Shown here in pieces: positions 37,134 through 48,590 of a DNA stretch of 64,000 nucleotides (positions are counted from its first letter, which is position 1; each line of letters starts with the position of its first letter). The notes below the pieces were generated by a model that was not told where the DNA came from, searched no databases, and worked only from the letters and a program-made list of their open reading frames with translations. The DNA comes from Gnetum montanum. Lineage: Eukaryota > Streptophyta > Gnetopsida > Gnetales > Gnetaceae. The stretch lies in contig MNCI01022060.1 in the NCBI GenBank assembly GCA_015680685.1, positions 446,865 to 510,864 of the forward strand. Reading direction: 5' to 3'. A program made the position numbers and the translations under genes.

Positions 37134-37510
37134 CCCAGGCTATGTACATGCTTGATTTCCATGGAAAAATCTCTCCTTATCTACTCCTTTATGGGTTCAT
37201 AGGGCCTTGTCTTGTGCTTAGTCAAATGGTACCCTTCTTGGATCTGGTTCAAGTTCATTTTTCTTAAGGTAGTTTGAAGCATGTTAAGTGTTGCTCGATT
37301 TGGAGGTAGGATTATGTTGCCATATCTATCTCTCCACCTCATTTATCAATCCTAATGAAAGATAAAAGTAAAGTCTAGATGATAAGAATCAATGTGAGCA
37401 TATGTGATTATGGTTTACATCGACATCCCCCATTCTTCTTCATCACTAATTCTATCATTGCCTCTTGGTAGTTCTTTAGCAAATGGTGATTGATTTTTCA
37501 GAGAGGCCAT
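37134..37510 (-). pseudogene. gag N-terminus of element E
   Basis: The minus ATG at 37510 starts MASLKNQSPFAKELPRGNDR. It is followed by the family N-domain (LDFTFIFH, RYGNIILPPNRATLNML). It is interrupted at 37133 by insertion of D and continues at 30168. Confidence 0.82.
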
Positions 37511-38558
37511 GCTATGATTTCTAGATGTTTAATTAAGTGTTCTTAATTCTTTGGAATTATTAAAAGCTTATGAATTTTACTTTGAATATTTGATACAATG
37601 AACTTTATGAAATCAATTACTTAGCATACATTAACTTATCCTTGACAATGTTACCAATGATGAGTGATGGAGCAATCCAACATCCAACCATACAAGTCAT
37701 AGGCAACATGCATGGCCATATCATAATCCATGAATAAGGCAATGTTAATATGCTGCAATTGGTTTAGGTTTAGACTATTATCTTTCCCGTAGAGATAGTG
37801 AAGTCTATGTGTATGGTTTAGCTTACCATGAGACATATGATACTTGATGTTGTGTGGTCATTTGTACTCCTAGTAAGCATGAAAAAAAAGGAAGTAACTT
37901 CTATGTATAACTAAAACAAGTAACAAATCTATCTTAGCCTAAGGCGATGGTTATCCCTTCTTGATTTTCTACACACATCTTAGGCTTATGTAATCATTAC
38001 TAGGACTACCAAGTACTTTGATACTAGGAAAACTATGCGATACTACTACTAAGTTACCAAACATTCATACTTTATGCTTAAAATTAGTCACATCCATTAT
38101 ACATACTAACAACTATAAAAGTAAAGTGTACTTTGGAAAAGTAAAACATTAAGCTAGAAAATAGGAAATATTATTCTAAGTAAGAGAAGAAACTAGGAGA
38201 ATGTTATAATAGTATGAAATAGGTTGATCTTTATTGTGGGTCACACTTAGGCCTAAGTACAAGATGTTTGAATAAATACTCTATTCACTATGTCACACTA
38301 CATTGTAAGCATTCACATTGCTAATTGTTAAGTCTAAGTTCACAAAATAAAACTAATAGAGTTCTACTACTAGTGGAATGAAACTTATGCAGATGTGTGT
38401 GCCTAAGTGTCATATTTATATGGCTACACACATCTTGAGATATTGTATCAATGATGACATAGCATGTGCTACAATATCAAATAAACAACATCATTGATAT
38501 GATATCACCTTTACGATATTGTTGGTAGATATAAATTGACTTTATCACTTATGAATCA
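37511..38558 (-). repeat. Leader, PBS and 5' LTR of element E
   Basis: Minus orientation. The PBS at 37639-37657 is a decayed tRNA-Asp site (TTGGTAACATTGTCAAGGA). The LTR runs 38558-37658, beginning TGATTCATAAG and ending CACTCATCA. TATAAATATG on the minus strand is near 38411-38421. GATATT/GATATC words are scattered in U3 (38440-38530). The outer border is less certain because no TSD partner is visible. Confidence 0.72.
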
Positions 38559-39560
38559 GTTGTTGTATAAGCTAAACATTTGTAGCAAGATATTTTAGAA
38601 AAGAAACTTGTTTGGATGGAGTCCTTGCTTGACCAGTCTTTTCTGGACTTGTCTTAAAGAATGGATGTTTTCAAGATTCTTCTTTAATGTTGATGGTATG
38701 ATCCTCTCTCCATATGTTCATTACCCTAGTATAATTTTTCTATTTTGGTTGTGATGGTAGTTTCCCTTGCATGATTAGTGGAGATCCTATCAGTAAAGAA
38801 TTAGAAGGTTGATTTGATGGACCAGCTGCTAGTTAATGTGTGTAGGGATTGGGATCCATCCTTGGAGTCGTAGGTCTGTAATACTCAAGTAAATAATAAT
38901 GTGAAAAAGTGTGAATTGAAGCATTCTCCAGAGAGATTGAACATTGTACATAATATCCATAAGGATCCAGTTGCCTATATAGATAGTGTTGCCTTCACAA
39001 TGGCATTGCCCATACTTGTGGTTGTTGCCACTACTACTAGTAATGCTCCTACAGTTGAGGCTAGGCTCTGCTTGGGTAGTAGGTTGGCTAGAAAGGTTGT
39101 TTGGGATTACCTTAAGGATAAGGCAGTCATCTTGGCATATGCTTTTTAACAAATTTCAAATTATGTGTGTATGCCCTAGACTCTTGCAAGTGGACCATAA
39201 CAAGGCAACATAGCTTATGATATTCATATTGGCATACCTTGCATCCTTCCTCATCTTCTAAACTAGAGTCAGTACACTCCTCAACTATAGCAACTTTTCC
39301 TTTCTACTTATATCCTTCTCGTCCATGATCTTTTCTGTCCTTCTTATTTTTTCCTTTGTTGAATGCTTGTTGAGTTCTCTCTTTTACTATCTTGAGGGTT
39401 GTGGCAAAATTACCATCCACCAAGTCCCACATCTTCTCTACCTTTTTTACTATATCATTAACAAATTTCTAAATTAGTAGAGTTTTCTTCTGAATCACAT
39501 CTTTCAAGGTTTCTATTTCCTACTTGTCACACATTTGTACATCCCATTTTTTATTGATGG
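38559..39560 (-). pseudogene. gag fragment of Athila-type element G
   Basis: A minus-strand remnant that aligns with the 3' gag and linker of B and D. TTCTTTAAGACAAGTCCAGAA (38640 region) corresponds to the RTNSP linker. The Cys/His motif and ESGVYALxPRLN-type sequence are at about 39160-39250. A helical Lys-rich part extends to ~39560. E abuts it at 38558, so E probably inserted into G. Confidence 0.65.
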
Positions 39561-40653
39561 ATCTCAATTATACTTTCATGCTACAAGGTCTAACTCACCC
39601 TAGAATCAATAATGTTTGCCACCAATATTCTTTAAAATTTTTTGTACCATAAAAACTCAATTCATGTACTACCTTTTTTCCTTCAAAAATTTTGAACTGA
39701 GGCCACAAGAATGAAATGGAAATTATAGATGTTGAGAGTGGAAGTTGAATTTCACATGTACTCATCTTCTTACTAATTCTCCTTGAAGCATCAAATTTGA
39801 ATTTCTATATGTACTCTTAGCCATTTTACTTTATATAGATTATATTTAATCTAATATATGCTACATACTTCAAAATCATTTTTTTGACATTTATTATGTG
39901 TAATCCTGGTATTTTTAAGATCAACTACAATGTTAATGTTTGTTTTTATCTCTTGATTTTTTTGCAACTAAAAAGAAATAATCAACCCTAAGGGATAAGC
40001 ATTATTCTCTATTTCAACATCCTTTCTTTGGATAGCTTGATGTTTATTTTTAGGTTTTTTATAATTATCTTCAAACCTTAATCAATAGAGAGGCTCTTCA
40101 TCATGTATCTTTTGCCAACTTCAGCCTTTCAACCTAAGCTTTAAAGTCCTTTGTTTTAAACTCAAGATTTACAACATCATATTCTACCTCATAGGTGGAA
40201 ATTTCAAGTGCATAATTCAAGAGAACCTTTTTAGCTATTGGATGACAAGGAAGCCTAACACTATTTATCTTTCTAAACCCTTCAAAAAAAGTTCTGCAAG
40301 TCCACCACTTTCACATCATAAGAAAAATGGCCATCTATTGGAGTCCATGAATCTACTTGTTCTTGGACTTCATTCCATTCTAATAGCTTGTATTTTTATC
40401 CAACTTCTTCTTTTGATGCAATAAGATATAATGATTTTTGAAGAACGTCTGCAACTATTACTTTTGGAGGCACATTATGAGGACCAAAGTAGACCTTTTA
40501 AGTCTAAACGGTTCCTCATTATTGGAAATAAACAGATTATACACAAGCTGACCTACCTCCTCCATTTTGTTCAATCAATTCTTCCGGTATGGGAAATTGT
40601 CTTTGCTAAAATAGAAAGCTACCTAATAAAGGACCTTATTTGTGCTCCTTGCT
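39561..40653 (-). other. Unassigned region with a possible minus-strand coding remnant
   Basis: No LTR or pol match. On the minus strand between about 40400 and 39950 there are short protein-like stretches in shifting frames (EVQEQVDSWTPIDGHFSYDV; KVLLNYALEISTYEVEYDV). They could be a decayed exon or element ORF. I do not recognise them. The rest is AT-rich without features. Confidence 0.3.
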
Positions 40654-42241
40654 TAAGTGGTGGACAAATTATTCATAAAATGCGACTAATTATGTTGTGG
40701 ACTAATTATGGCTATCCTTCCGCTCTAACAAACTTGACAGCGACCAAACACAACCAGCCTCGATGTGCCCTCCGTCTACAATAAAATGCGGAGGTCGGTG
40801 AGTGCACGGCGATGTGTTTATGTCAATATGGTGGGCCCCATTTCGTTTTTGTATGTGCATTATCTGCGGTCCCGCAGCAAGCTTGAGCGGTTGTTGCGCA
40901 TTATCTGCGACGTGTAGCCGCTGCATGCGCTACCGAGTGTGAAGTTGTTTGTAAACTGTGGTGGAGGAGCCTCCACCGCCTTTGAGGTGCACGCGCTGTC
41001 CCAGTGCTGGAGCGACGACGTCGAGCCAGTCTTGGAGTATCATGCCCTCAAGTGACCTCCCATGCCCTCATGGTAAAGAGGCCCTTGCTTCGGTGAAATA
41101 ACATACGGATTCGGAGGAGTGCTGCTCTATGACTTGACGAGTGTCGTGACTTACATTCTTCTTTCATCGTTGAAGAAAAAAATTGAAACCTTCCTTTTCT
41201 TCGCTCACGATCTTTGTACCAGAGTAGTGCAGTATATGTTCCCGAATCTTTCCAATAACTTTAGGAAAAGGTTGTGCCAAGGTGCTATGCATTGAAATCC
41301 AGTTACTTGCAGCTTTGAAATCAAAAGACCACTTAAATTCTCAGCTCTACATTTTCGTGATAATCACTTTCTAGCGGGTAAGGCTGCACTTTGAAAAATT
41401 AAAAAAATAAAAGAATAAAAACATTTTATAAATTCAGAGGATCTTAACTTTAAGTGGTTATGGTAAGGTACTTTTTTAAAAAAAAAGGTTATAAGACAAT
41501 AATTAAGAATATGTTTAAATCAATACTTTTAACCCATTACTTTAAATGCAAGATAACTCACAAAGATATCCTAAATAAATAATTTCTTATTATCCTCTTC
41601 AAAAATAATTTTCTTCTTGAAATAAATATACATAAGTTTATTTTTAAAGATTTTAAATGTAACAAAACATAGCCATTTTCTAATAATATCCTAACATAGA
41701 AAATATATATATATTTTTACATAAACCATAATTTCCAAATTTTTGAACTTAAATAATTAAATTTCACTAGTAATAGCATTACAAATAAGATAACATCAAC
41801 AATTTCCAATCATTGGTTATGTTAGTGTTTTTGCTCAAAATTAAAAGATAGAAGGTTAAACATACTATCTTCTTATGTAACATAAAAAACATAACAACAA
41901 ATTATGAGAACATTGTGAGAAGAAGTATAAAATAAAAGTATAGAAATTAAAGAGAACAACAATTCAAAAAGATGCTAAGGTAATTAAATACTAAATACAA
42001 GATCTACACATATTTTAAAATCCAATTTAAGTTACATAAGTAACCTCATAGGTCATGATAAAGAAAAGAGTAAACTAATGAGTTTATGTGAATGTGTGTT
42101 TTCAAAAAAGCATTGAGGATTTAAAGTGTGACACAACAAAGCAATTAGAGTTGAATTATGGAAAAGCATCTCATTATGAGTTGAAAGTATTGTAACTCAA
42201 TGTTTATGAGTTGCATAAGTGGTGGACAAATTATTCATAAA
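40654..42241 (+). repeat. 1.59-kb segment bounded by a 26-bp direct repeat
   Basis: The same 26 bases occur at 40654-40679 and 42216-42241 (begins TAAGTGGTGGACAAATTA). Exact identity over 26 bases is not expected by chance. It could be a long target-site duplication of a non-LTR insertion or a local duplication; I see no poly-A tail at either end of the enclosed segment. Confidence 0.6.
40730..41130. other. GC-rich, CpG-rich island in AT-rich surroundings
   Basis: This stretch is markedly richer in CG than its flanks and contains a second direct repeat, GCATTATCTGCG at 40857-40868 and 40898-40909. A + frame around 40955-41050 reads protein-like (GGGASTAFEVHALSQCWS) before a stop, but I cannot assign it. 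Possible gene fragment or young non-LTR insertion. Confidence 0.4.
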
Positions 42242-42714
42242 CGAACAAACCATGTAAGTGATGGTAGTTTAAAAGAAGAGATATTGGTAGGTGTAGCCAC
42301 AATTAGTGGATCAAAAAGACCTAGTATCACATGCAAGACTAACTAGAAAAATCTCAACAAAAATGAGTTACGAATTGGTGTAAAGCTTATGAATAAGATT
42401 ATTGGATTGGTAATTGTTAAAGACTTAGCTTTTTATTTTAGGATTTATAAGTAGAGTTATCTATGAGACATAAAACCAATTTCAAGCTTAGTATTACAAC
42501 TTAATTTGATTAGGTTCACTCCCAAATAATTACCTTCAAATACTAAATCCAGATATTATGCAAAGGTAAAATTATTTGCTAGAAAATAATAAAACTAACT
42601 ATCTCCAATTAATGTAATTAAAAGATTATAATAAGATTCCTACAACCCACAAACATCCAAAAGCAATCACACTCAAATGGTATTGTAGAGCATGAGGCTC
42701 TACAACTACACAAT
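41300..42714. other. AT-rich region, nothing recognised
   Basis: Low-complexity AT-rich sequence with no ORF, LTR or repeat array, apart from the right copy of the 26-bp repeat. Confidence 0.5.
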
Positions 42715-43625
42715 TGATGAGTGGTGAGGTACCCCTACACCTTACCATATGAATCACAAAGCATTCACGCATGATCTGGTCGAATTTTGTGGACTTTATT
42801 GTTTCTAGTGCACTAGTTCTTTAGGGAGTCAATCTAGCCTTAAGGTTAATCATTGGCTTCCCAATTACACTTGTGACATTCGTTGGTATGGTTAAGTGTA
42901 ATTGAGGCATTTGATTTTTATCATTTTGTGTTTTATAGTTTGGTGCTCAAAATGTGGATAAAAGGAATTTAATTAACTAAAATAAATTAACTAATCAACT
43001 AGCATTCAACTATTCCTAACATAAGTATCTGATTCCACTTTCCGTACATGTCTTGAACCCACGTATCTGCTATTGGGTGACCAAGCACTATGCTATTGGG
43101 CGTAACAAGCAATAATATTACTAGGATTACCAAGCAAATATGTGCTATGCTCAAAGAGGTTGTACTTATGCCTGTAATCTATCTCACTTAATTACCTCAT
43201 TAACATAATAATTGGAAAATATTTAATAACTAATTAAAAACATTTAATAATTAATTAAAAATAGTAAATGCATAAATAAAATAACTAATCTCTCTAAAGT
43301 GCTGCAAGGTTTATTAGAAAGCTCATCTTTATACAATAATGCTCAAATAAAGATCTATACACTCAATGACTCTTGCTACAGGCACTTGGGGAAAAAATTC
43401 TAACTTTCATATGGAAAAAATGCAAGAGCTTTGCTGCAACTACAATCTCTACTTGCCATAAATGTAGCTGCACATGCATATTTATAGTTGATTTTCAACA
43501 CTATGTCGACAGGGCCTTGTTGATGCATGGTAAGAAGCATCAACTAGGCCTCATCAATGAGGCCTAGTTGATGAGGTTGTGTCAACGAGGCCTCATCGAT
43601 GCAAATAACTTAACACAACTCATCA
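42715..43625 (-). repeat. 3' LTR of Athila-type element H
   Basis: Minus orientation, 911 bases, starts TGATGAGTTGTG (43625) and ends CTACCTCACCACTCATCA-like sequence at 42715. There is no PBS beyond its end. On the other side (43626-43640) the minus strand reads TTTAGTCATGGGGGTA, the same purine tract as C and D, so this is the 3' LTR of an element extending to the right. TATAAATATG on the minus strand near 43480. Confidence 0.85.
43538..43573 (-). promoter_or_regulatory. Perfect 17-bp-arm hairpin in U3 of LTR H
   Basis: Arms CATCAACTAGGCCTCAT (43538-43554) and its exact reverse complement (43557-43573) are separated by CA. A third GAGGCCTC copy lies at 43588. It is about 60 bases upstream of the minus-strand TATA box. 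Confidence 0.75.
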
Positions 43626-43879
43626 TACCCCCATGACTAAATGAAAACTCATCCTCAAGTTTTTTTACAAAATTGAAAAGGTATGCGATTAATGACTGAC
43701 TTACTTCAAACAAAAAAAATTGAGTGACTTGACAAAAAATGGAGTGCTTAGGAATACAAATCCACACATTACAAAGAATGAAGGTGTTTAGGATATAAAA
43801 TCAAACAACATGACTCAACTCTTCAAAACTTGGATAGTATGTTCCTTGATAGTGTGAAGCTTATTAGAGAAGATTAGAT

Positions 43880-46692
43880 AATCCTAGGTGGTAATGGTTC
43901 TTAAGGATTTGAGGGACCTTCACTAGCTTCATACATAGGTAGTTGAAGTGGTTGCGACTATCCCACTATTGCTGCAACTTCAGGCAAGAAGTAGAAAGCA
44001 TCCAGTAGTGCTTTCATTTTCTCCTCCTTACTTCGAGGATCATGCGCCATCCACATAGCTTCCTCAATGTGGGTTGGAATGGGCACACCCCAAGGAAACT
44101 AGATTGCTAGAAATAACTCCTTTACATTGACGAACCATGTAGTAAACTATTTGTGTTCAATGGTGAACATCCTAACTATGTTCTTTAGCTCCTGGTAGTC
44201 ATTCATCTATCTGGCTAGGTTCATAGTGATAGATTCTTGATCTCTGAATCATCCTCTAAGAACTTTGAGTTCAATGTTTGTGAGATCAAGCTTTTTCTTT
44301 GTCTCCTTGTGGTGTTTGAACTTAACCTCATATAGTAGATATGAGCTAGCCACTTACTATTTTAATTCTAACTGCAACCATCCAACCATTAGCATTGCCA
44401 AGTTTGCATATCAAAGATTGGCCAAATCCATGTACCTTGTCATCTCCTTAATTTGCAACTCCTTTAAGCAGATCTCTACTTTGTTATAGGCATCAATCCC
44501 ATTAATGATGGGTTGCCACATCTCTCTTCCTTTTTTGAGTTGATGGAGGGCTTCATTTAGTTTTTCCTTTGCCATCTAAATTTGTTTTTCATTTACTTCC
44601 TTCTGTAGAAAAACCTAGTTCTTATAGTGATTCTTCACATTCTCAAATTTGAGGGCTTTGTTCTTCTAGGTGCCAATCTCAACGACTAATTTTTAGTGTA
44701 AGGCATGCACTTCCTCTATTGATTGATTATGATTTTCCATGGCAAATCTCTTCAGTTTAGTGTTTACCCTAGCAAGCTGCTCCTACTATTAATGAATGAA
44801 TTCTTGCATTTCATCTTTTTAAGCATTAACATTTTGCAGGTAATGATTCTGTGTGGTCAATGCTTCATTCTTGTGGTGCATCTAATTCAAGTCCTTTTGG
44901 ATTGAGTCTGTTTTAGCTTCTACTATGGACTATTTAAAGATGGTCATCACTGCCTCCTCCTCAGCCTTTTGAAATTGTTCTTGAAGGTATTTGATAACTT
45001 CATCTCTTATCATTGTTAGGCTGAGGATTGCTTGATCTGCAAGTTGGGCATGAATTTTGGAAACCTCCACAGCCAAACATTGATTTTTCTCTTGAGCCAT
45101 TTCTAGTTGCCCCTCCAAAAACATGCATCTACCTCTTACATTTAGTAGCTCCAACTGGGTCACAATGATGTTCTTCGAAAGATCAAAAATGTTTGAAGTT
45201 AATTACCCAATTTCCACCAATCCTTCTAGCAACTTTTCATGTTTGGCTACATCCAACATTCCACTGACCGTGTTTGCAGATGTTTGGACATCTTGAAATG
45301 TATATACATTTGGTACAGACACTATGGGTGCATTCAATGCTTCTACTACATGATCAACCACCACTTTAGCCACTGTCTCCTACCCATGATGTTGCATCAT
45401 CAAGATAGCTGTCTCTTCACCTTCCTCCAACCATACTAATAAAGTGGTAGTATTCCTAGAGATTTTTGAGAATAAATGGTGTTGAGATAATGACATTGTT
45501 ACCTCTTGAGCATTGGGATTCAACCTTACAAATAGCTACATTCATTGAGCAAAGAAGATTGAACCACCCCTACATCTGGCTAACTGTTTAGGCCAGCTCA
45601 TTAAGGTGACTCATTGCTGGCTAGTACATAGATGGATCTACCCCACTCATTCCTGCTTGTTACTCTTGTTCATTCAAGAGATAATCTTAGATTTGACGTA
45701 GATGCTCAAGGACTACATGGGCATTTAGTGTTGTTTCTTGAGTGGGTGATGATGGTAGTTGTTTCTCTTCTTGAGTTTAGCTAGTGTTTTATCTTTTATG
45801 ATTTTTGACCATGAGGCCAAGAGAGCATGCCTAAGGGTATCATTTAAGTAGTGAACAATGCCTGCCCTTGCAAAGTTTTTTGATGAGTCATGAATAGGGC
45901 AAGGTATTCCTTTAATGTTCATTCTCCTTGAAGCACTTCTTGTTCTTTAAGTAGATTAGTTGTGGAAGATTAATGGGAAACTTCTTAGTCAAAGTGGCAT
46001 ATGCTTAGGTGGAGAAGGCTATTACCTTGCTTGGCCTCACCATTGGATTAAGTTGATAGGCTGCAATCTTGAAGTAAATTCACTCTATCGATGTGAGTAC
46101 ACCATACTCCTTATGATTAACCTTGTAGCATCACTAGGTCCACTTCCTCTTGGCCTCAAGATTAGCTTTTATGGATATTTCTGCTAGTTGTGTTCCTGTA
46201 TCAGAAAACCCAAGTGCCTGTGCAATAGCTTCTATTGAATAGGACACTTGAATGTCCTTGATGTTGATAGTGGACCCCAACCTTCAACTACTCTAGAAGA
46301 GATATGTTTCTCCCATGTATCACTTCCCACTAGACATGATGACTAACCACATGGAACAAGCTTGCAATTGTGTCTTGACATCCTCTGCAGCTTTCTCCAA
46401 AAATGGCCCAAAGTTAATCTCTTGAAGAATTGATCTTCAGGTTTCTCAAGATCGAATACTATCAACGCAAGCTTGAGTTAAAATGGCCTAAAGCCTTGGC
46501 ATGGGTCCAAGAACTTTTCCTCATTGGGATTGTTTTGTGGACACTTCTTCTTTTGGAATCTATTGAATAGATTCCTCTTCATTGCATGGGTCACATTTGG
46601 TAGTTCCTAGTCTTATTTTTGCTAGCCCCTTCTAGCTCTAAGCCTCTTCTTCCATGGTTGTGAGGGTTCTCCTTCCTATGCATGTTTTTGCT
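43880..46692 (-). pseudogene. Additional coiled-coil ORF of element H (function unknown)
   Basis: On the minus strand an ATG at 46692 (MAPKQKHA) opens a decayed reading frame running to about 43880, with stops and at least one frameshift near 46250. The N-terminal part has blocks such as IEAIAQALGFSDTGTQLAEI and LTKKFPINLPQLIYL. The C-terminal half is long coiled coil (45163-44930: FLEGQLEMAQEKNQCLAVEV). The end reads RSKEEKMKALLDAFYFLPEV. It lies between the C/D-like 3' noncoding region and the polypurine tract, the position of the third, env-like ORF in Athila elements. I see no clear membrane segment. It is sense to H, unlike the antisense genes of A and J, and I could not align it to them. 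Confidence 0.65.
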
Positions 46693-46739
46693 TTGGTGCC
46701 ATATATAATCACAATAAGACTATGGATTAGAAATCGTTA

Positions 46740-47164
46740 TGTAACTTTAAAATAATTGGGATACCATATCTCTTAAGGATGGTTACACCTAGCTAAGTTG
46801 TAATTATGGCTAATTAAATTAATCCAATTAATATTTATTTATGTATTATCATTAATAAATCATTCTAAAGATTGTTGGAAGGGTTAACTTATGAAAAAGT
46901 TTATGTTTATATGTTTTTAAGGTTATCAACCCTTTGAGGAAGTTAGAAAAATCTTCAAAAACATTCATCAATTTTTCATTGAAAACCTTAAGGTTTGTGG
47001 GCCCCATGATAAAGATCTTACCTTTGATAAGTGTAGGATTGAAAAACAGAGTGATTTGAACAAACGGTTGGGAAGTTATGAGCTCTAGAAGGTTTTGGGC
47101 TTTGAAAAACTGCAAAAGCTCCTTGTATGTTATGAGAAATTTGCAAAACATTCCTAAGTGCTAG
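46740..47164 (-). other. Transcribed leader upstream of the H additional ORF (inferred)
   Basis: Between the TATA box near 47170 and ATG 46692 there is ~450 bases with a small ORF (47151-46852) and a GTAAGATC donor-like site near 47027. It could be a 5' untranslated region with an intron, or decayed coding sequence. Confidence 0.35.
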
Positions 47165-47265
47165 GCAGTATATATAGGCTATACCCATTGTATTGATGAG
47201 GCCTAGTTGATGAGGCCTCATCAACATGGTCAACTACGTTGACAAGGCCTCGTTGACACAGTCTA
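47165..47265 (-). promoter_or_regulatory. GAGGCC palindrome cluster with TATA box (minus strand)
   Basis: A perfect 18-bp palindrome TTGATGAGGCCTCATCAA (47207-47224) with flanking GAGGCCTAG and AAGGCCTCG copies precedes TATATATA near 47170 on the minus strand. The same words form the U3 of LTR H. It is either a truncated LTR or an internal promoter for the additional ORF. Confidence 0.6.
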
Positions 47266-47279
47266 TGACCATCATTCAC

Positions 47280-47640
47280 TTTTGTTGACTTTGGTCAAAC
47301 TTTAAAAGTACAAGGAATTTTTGGATGAAATTGGGATCAAATGAAAGCTTAAAGGAGTAGGAACAATATGAAAACATGAGAAGAGGGTGTTGAAGTCACA
47401 AAATTTGGAAAAATGGAGAAAATTTGATTTAGTGGATGAATGAAATGAAAGATTAAGGAGCACTGAGCTATATACTCAACGGAATACACAAAAGATAGGA
47501 TTGTAGTAATGCCAAAGGTAAGGAACGTTAACCAATAAAGCAAAAAGCTATGCAAGTGGATCCTCCCCATAGTAGGTTCATGACCTTTTTTGCCCTTGCA
47601 TAGCCTCAACTGAAGAGTCGATGGGCCCTATAGTTGATTT
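47280..47640 (-). other. Athila 3' noncoding remnant upstream of the H promoter
   Basis: On the minus strand, CATGAACCTACTATGGGG followed by AGGATCCACTTGCATA (47600-47550) aligns with F at 29226 and D at 35569. The sequence therefore belongs to the C/D-type 3' region. The border with J lies close to 47650. Confidence 0.55.
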
Positions 47641-47721
47641 AATGAAATGACAAATTAAGGACCAACCCTCAATCACTCAAGTAAGTAGAAGAGTACAAAG
47701 AGTACTTAATATTGTAGCTAT

Positions 47722-48590
47722 GGCCTCATACCATCATAAGGACTTTTTCTATGCCCTTGAATAGGAAAGTGCTTGATTAGTACTATGCATTACCTATAGG
47801 GTTCATATCCTCCCTTGAGAACTTGACAACTTAGTTTGTTAATCACTTCAAGTATAACTTGAAGCTTGACATCACACTTGACCAACTCATGAACGTCAAG
47901 TAGGAACCTCTTGAACCCATACAGAAGTTCATCCAATGGTGGAATAGAATCCTAAATAAAATACCATAGCCCATAGCTAAAACTCAACTTTTGGCTATAT
48001 CTAAGGGGGAAGTTAATGATTTTATCAAGTCCAAACTTTACTATCTTAACTTGTGGTCACTTAGCCAAGCATTATCCCAGACCAAGAATATAGAAGATGT
48101 TGCAAAGGCTAGTCATGACCTAGCTTGTGTAGCATACAAAAACCAACATATGTGGATAGATAAGGAGAAGGGAAAACATAAAAATATAACTATAGCAATT
48201 ATGACTAAGGAGGCCCAAACTACTAACTAGGGGAAAAGGACCAACCCACCCAAGGTCCCCACTAATAATAACCATTGTAAACAACCTTGAGCTTCTAGGG
48301 CCACTGCCTTAACAATGATCAAATCCAATTTTCAAATAAGGTTAGGTCCAAATACATTGCACTACCATTAAAACCATCAGAGCTATTAAACCAAATTTTG
48401 AAAAGTGGATGTATCTAATACAAACAAATATCTGAAGCTTCCCAAAAGAAACATGATAGACTCCATGAAATAGCCAAGGATCCCACTAGAAGAACAAAAG
48501 ATGATCCACAAATACCTAAATAATTCAAGATAGACAACTTTTTCCACTATTACCAACTACCTAATCATGATACATACTTCTACCTTAGAT
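47722..48590 (+). pseudogene. gag fragment of element J
   Basis: It aligns with A gag from about position 798. Landmarks are FKYNLKLDITLDQLM (47846), EPLEPIQKFIQ and VNDFIKSKLYYLNLWSLSQA (48012-48071). A Lys-rich stretch follows. The sequence ends in a decayed finger remnant (NHDTYF, about 48565), where a deletion joins it to protease. Confidence 0.82.

Noticed and set aside
40431-40784. 117-codon + ORF
   Set aside because: Crosses the left copy of the 26-bp repeat, has no recognisable domain and looks like chance AT-rich coding.
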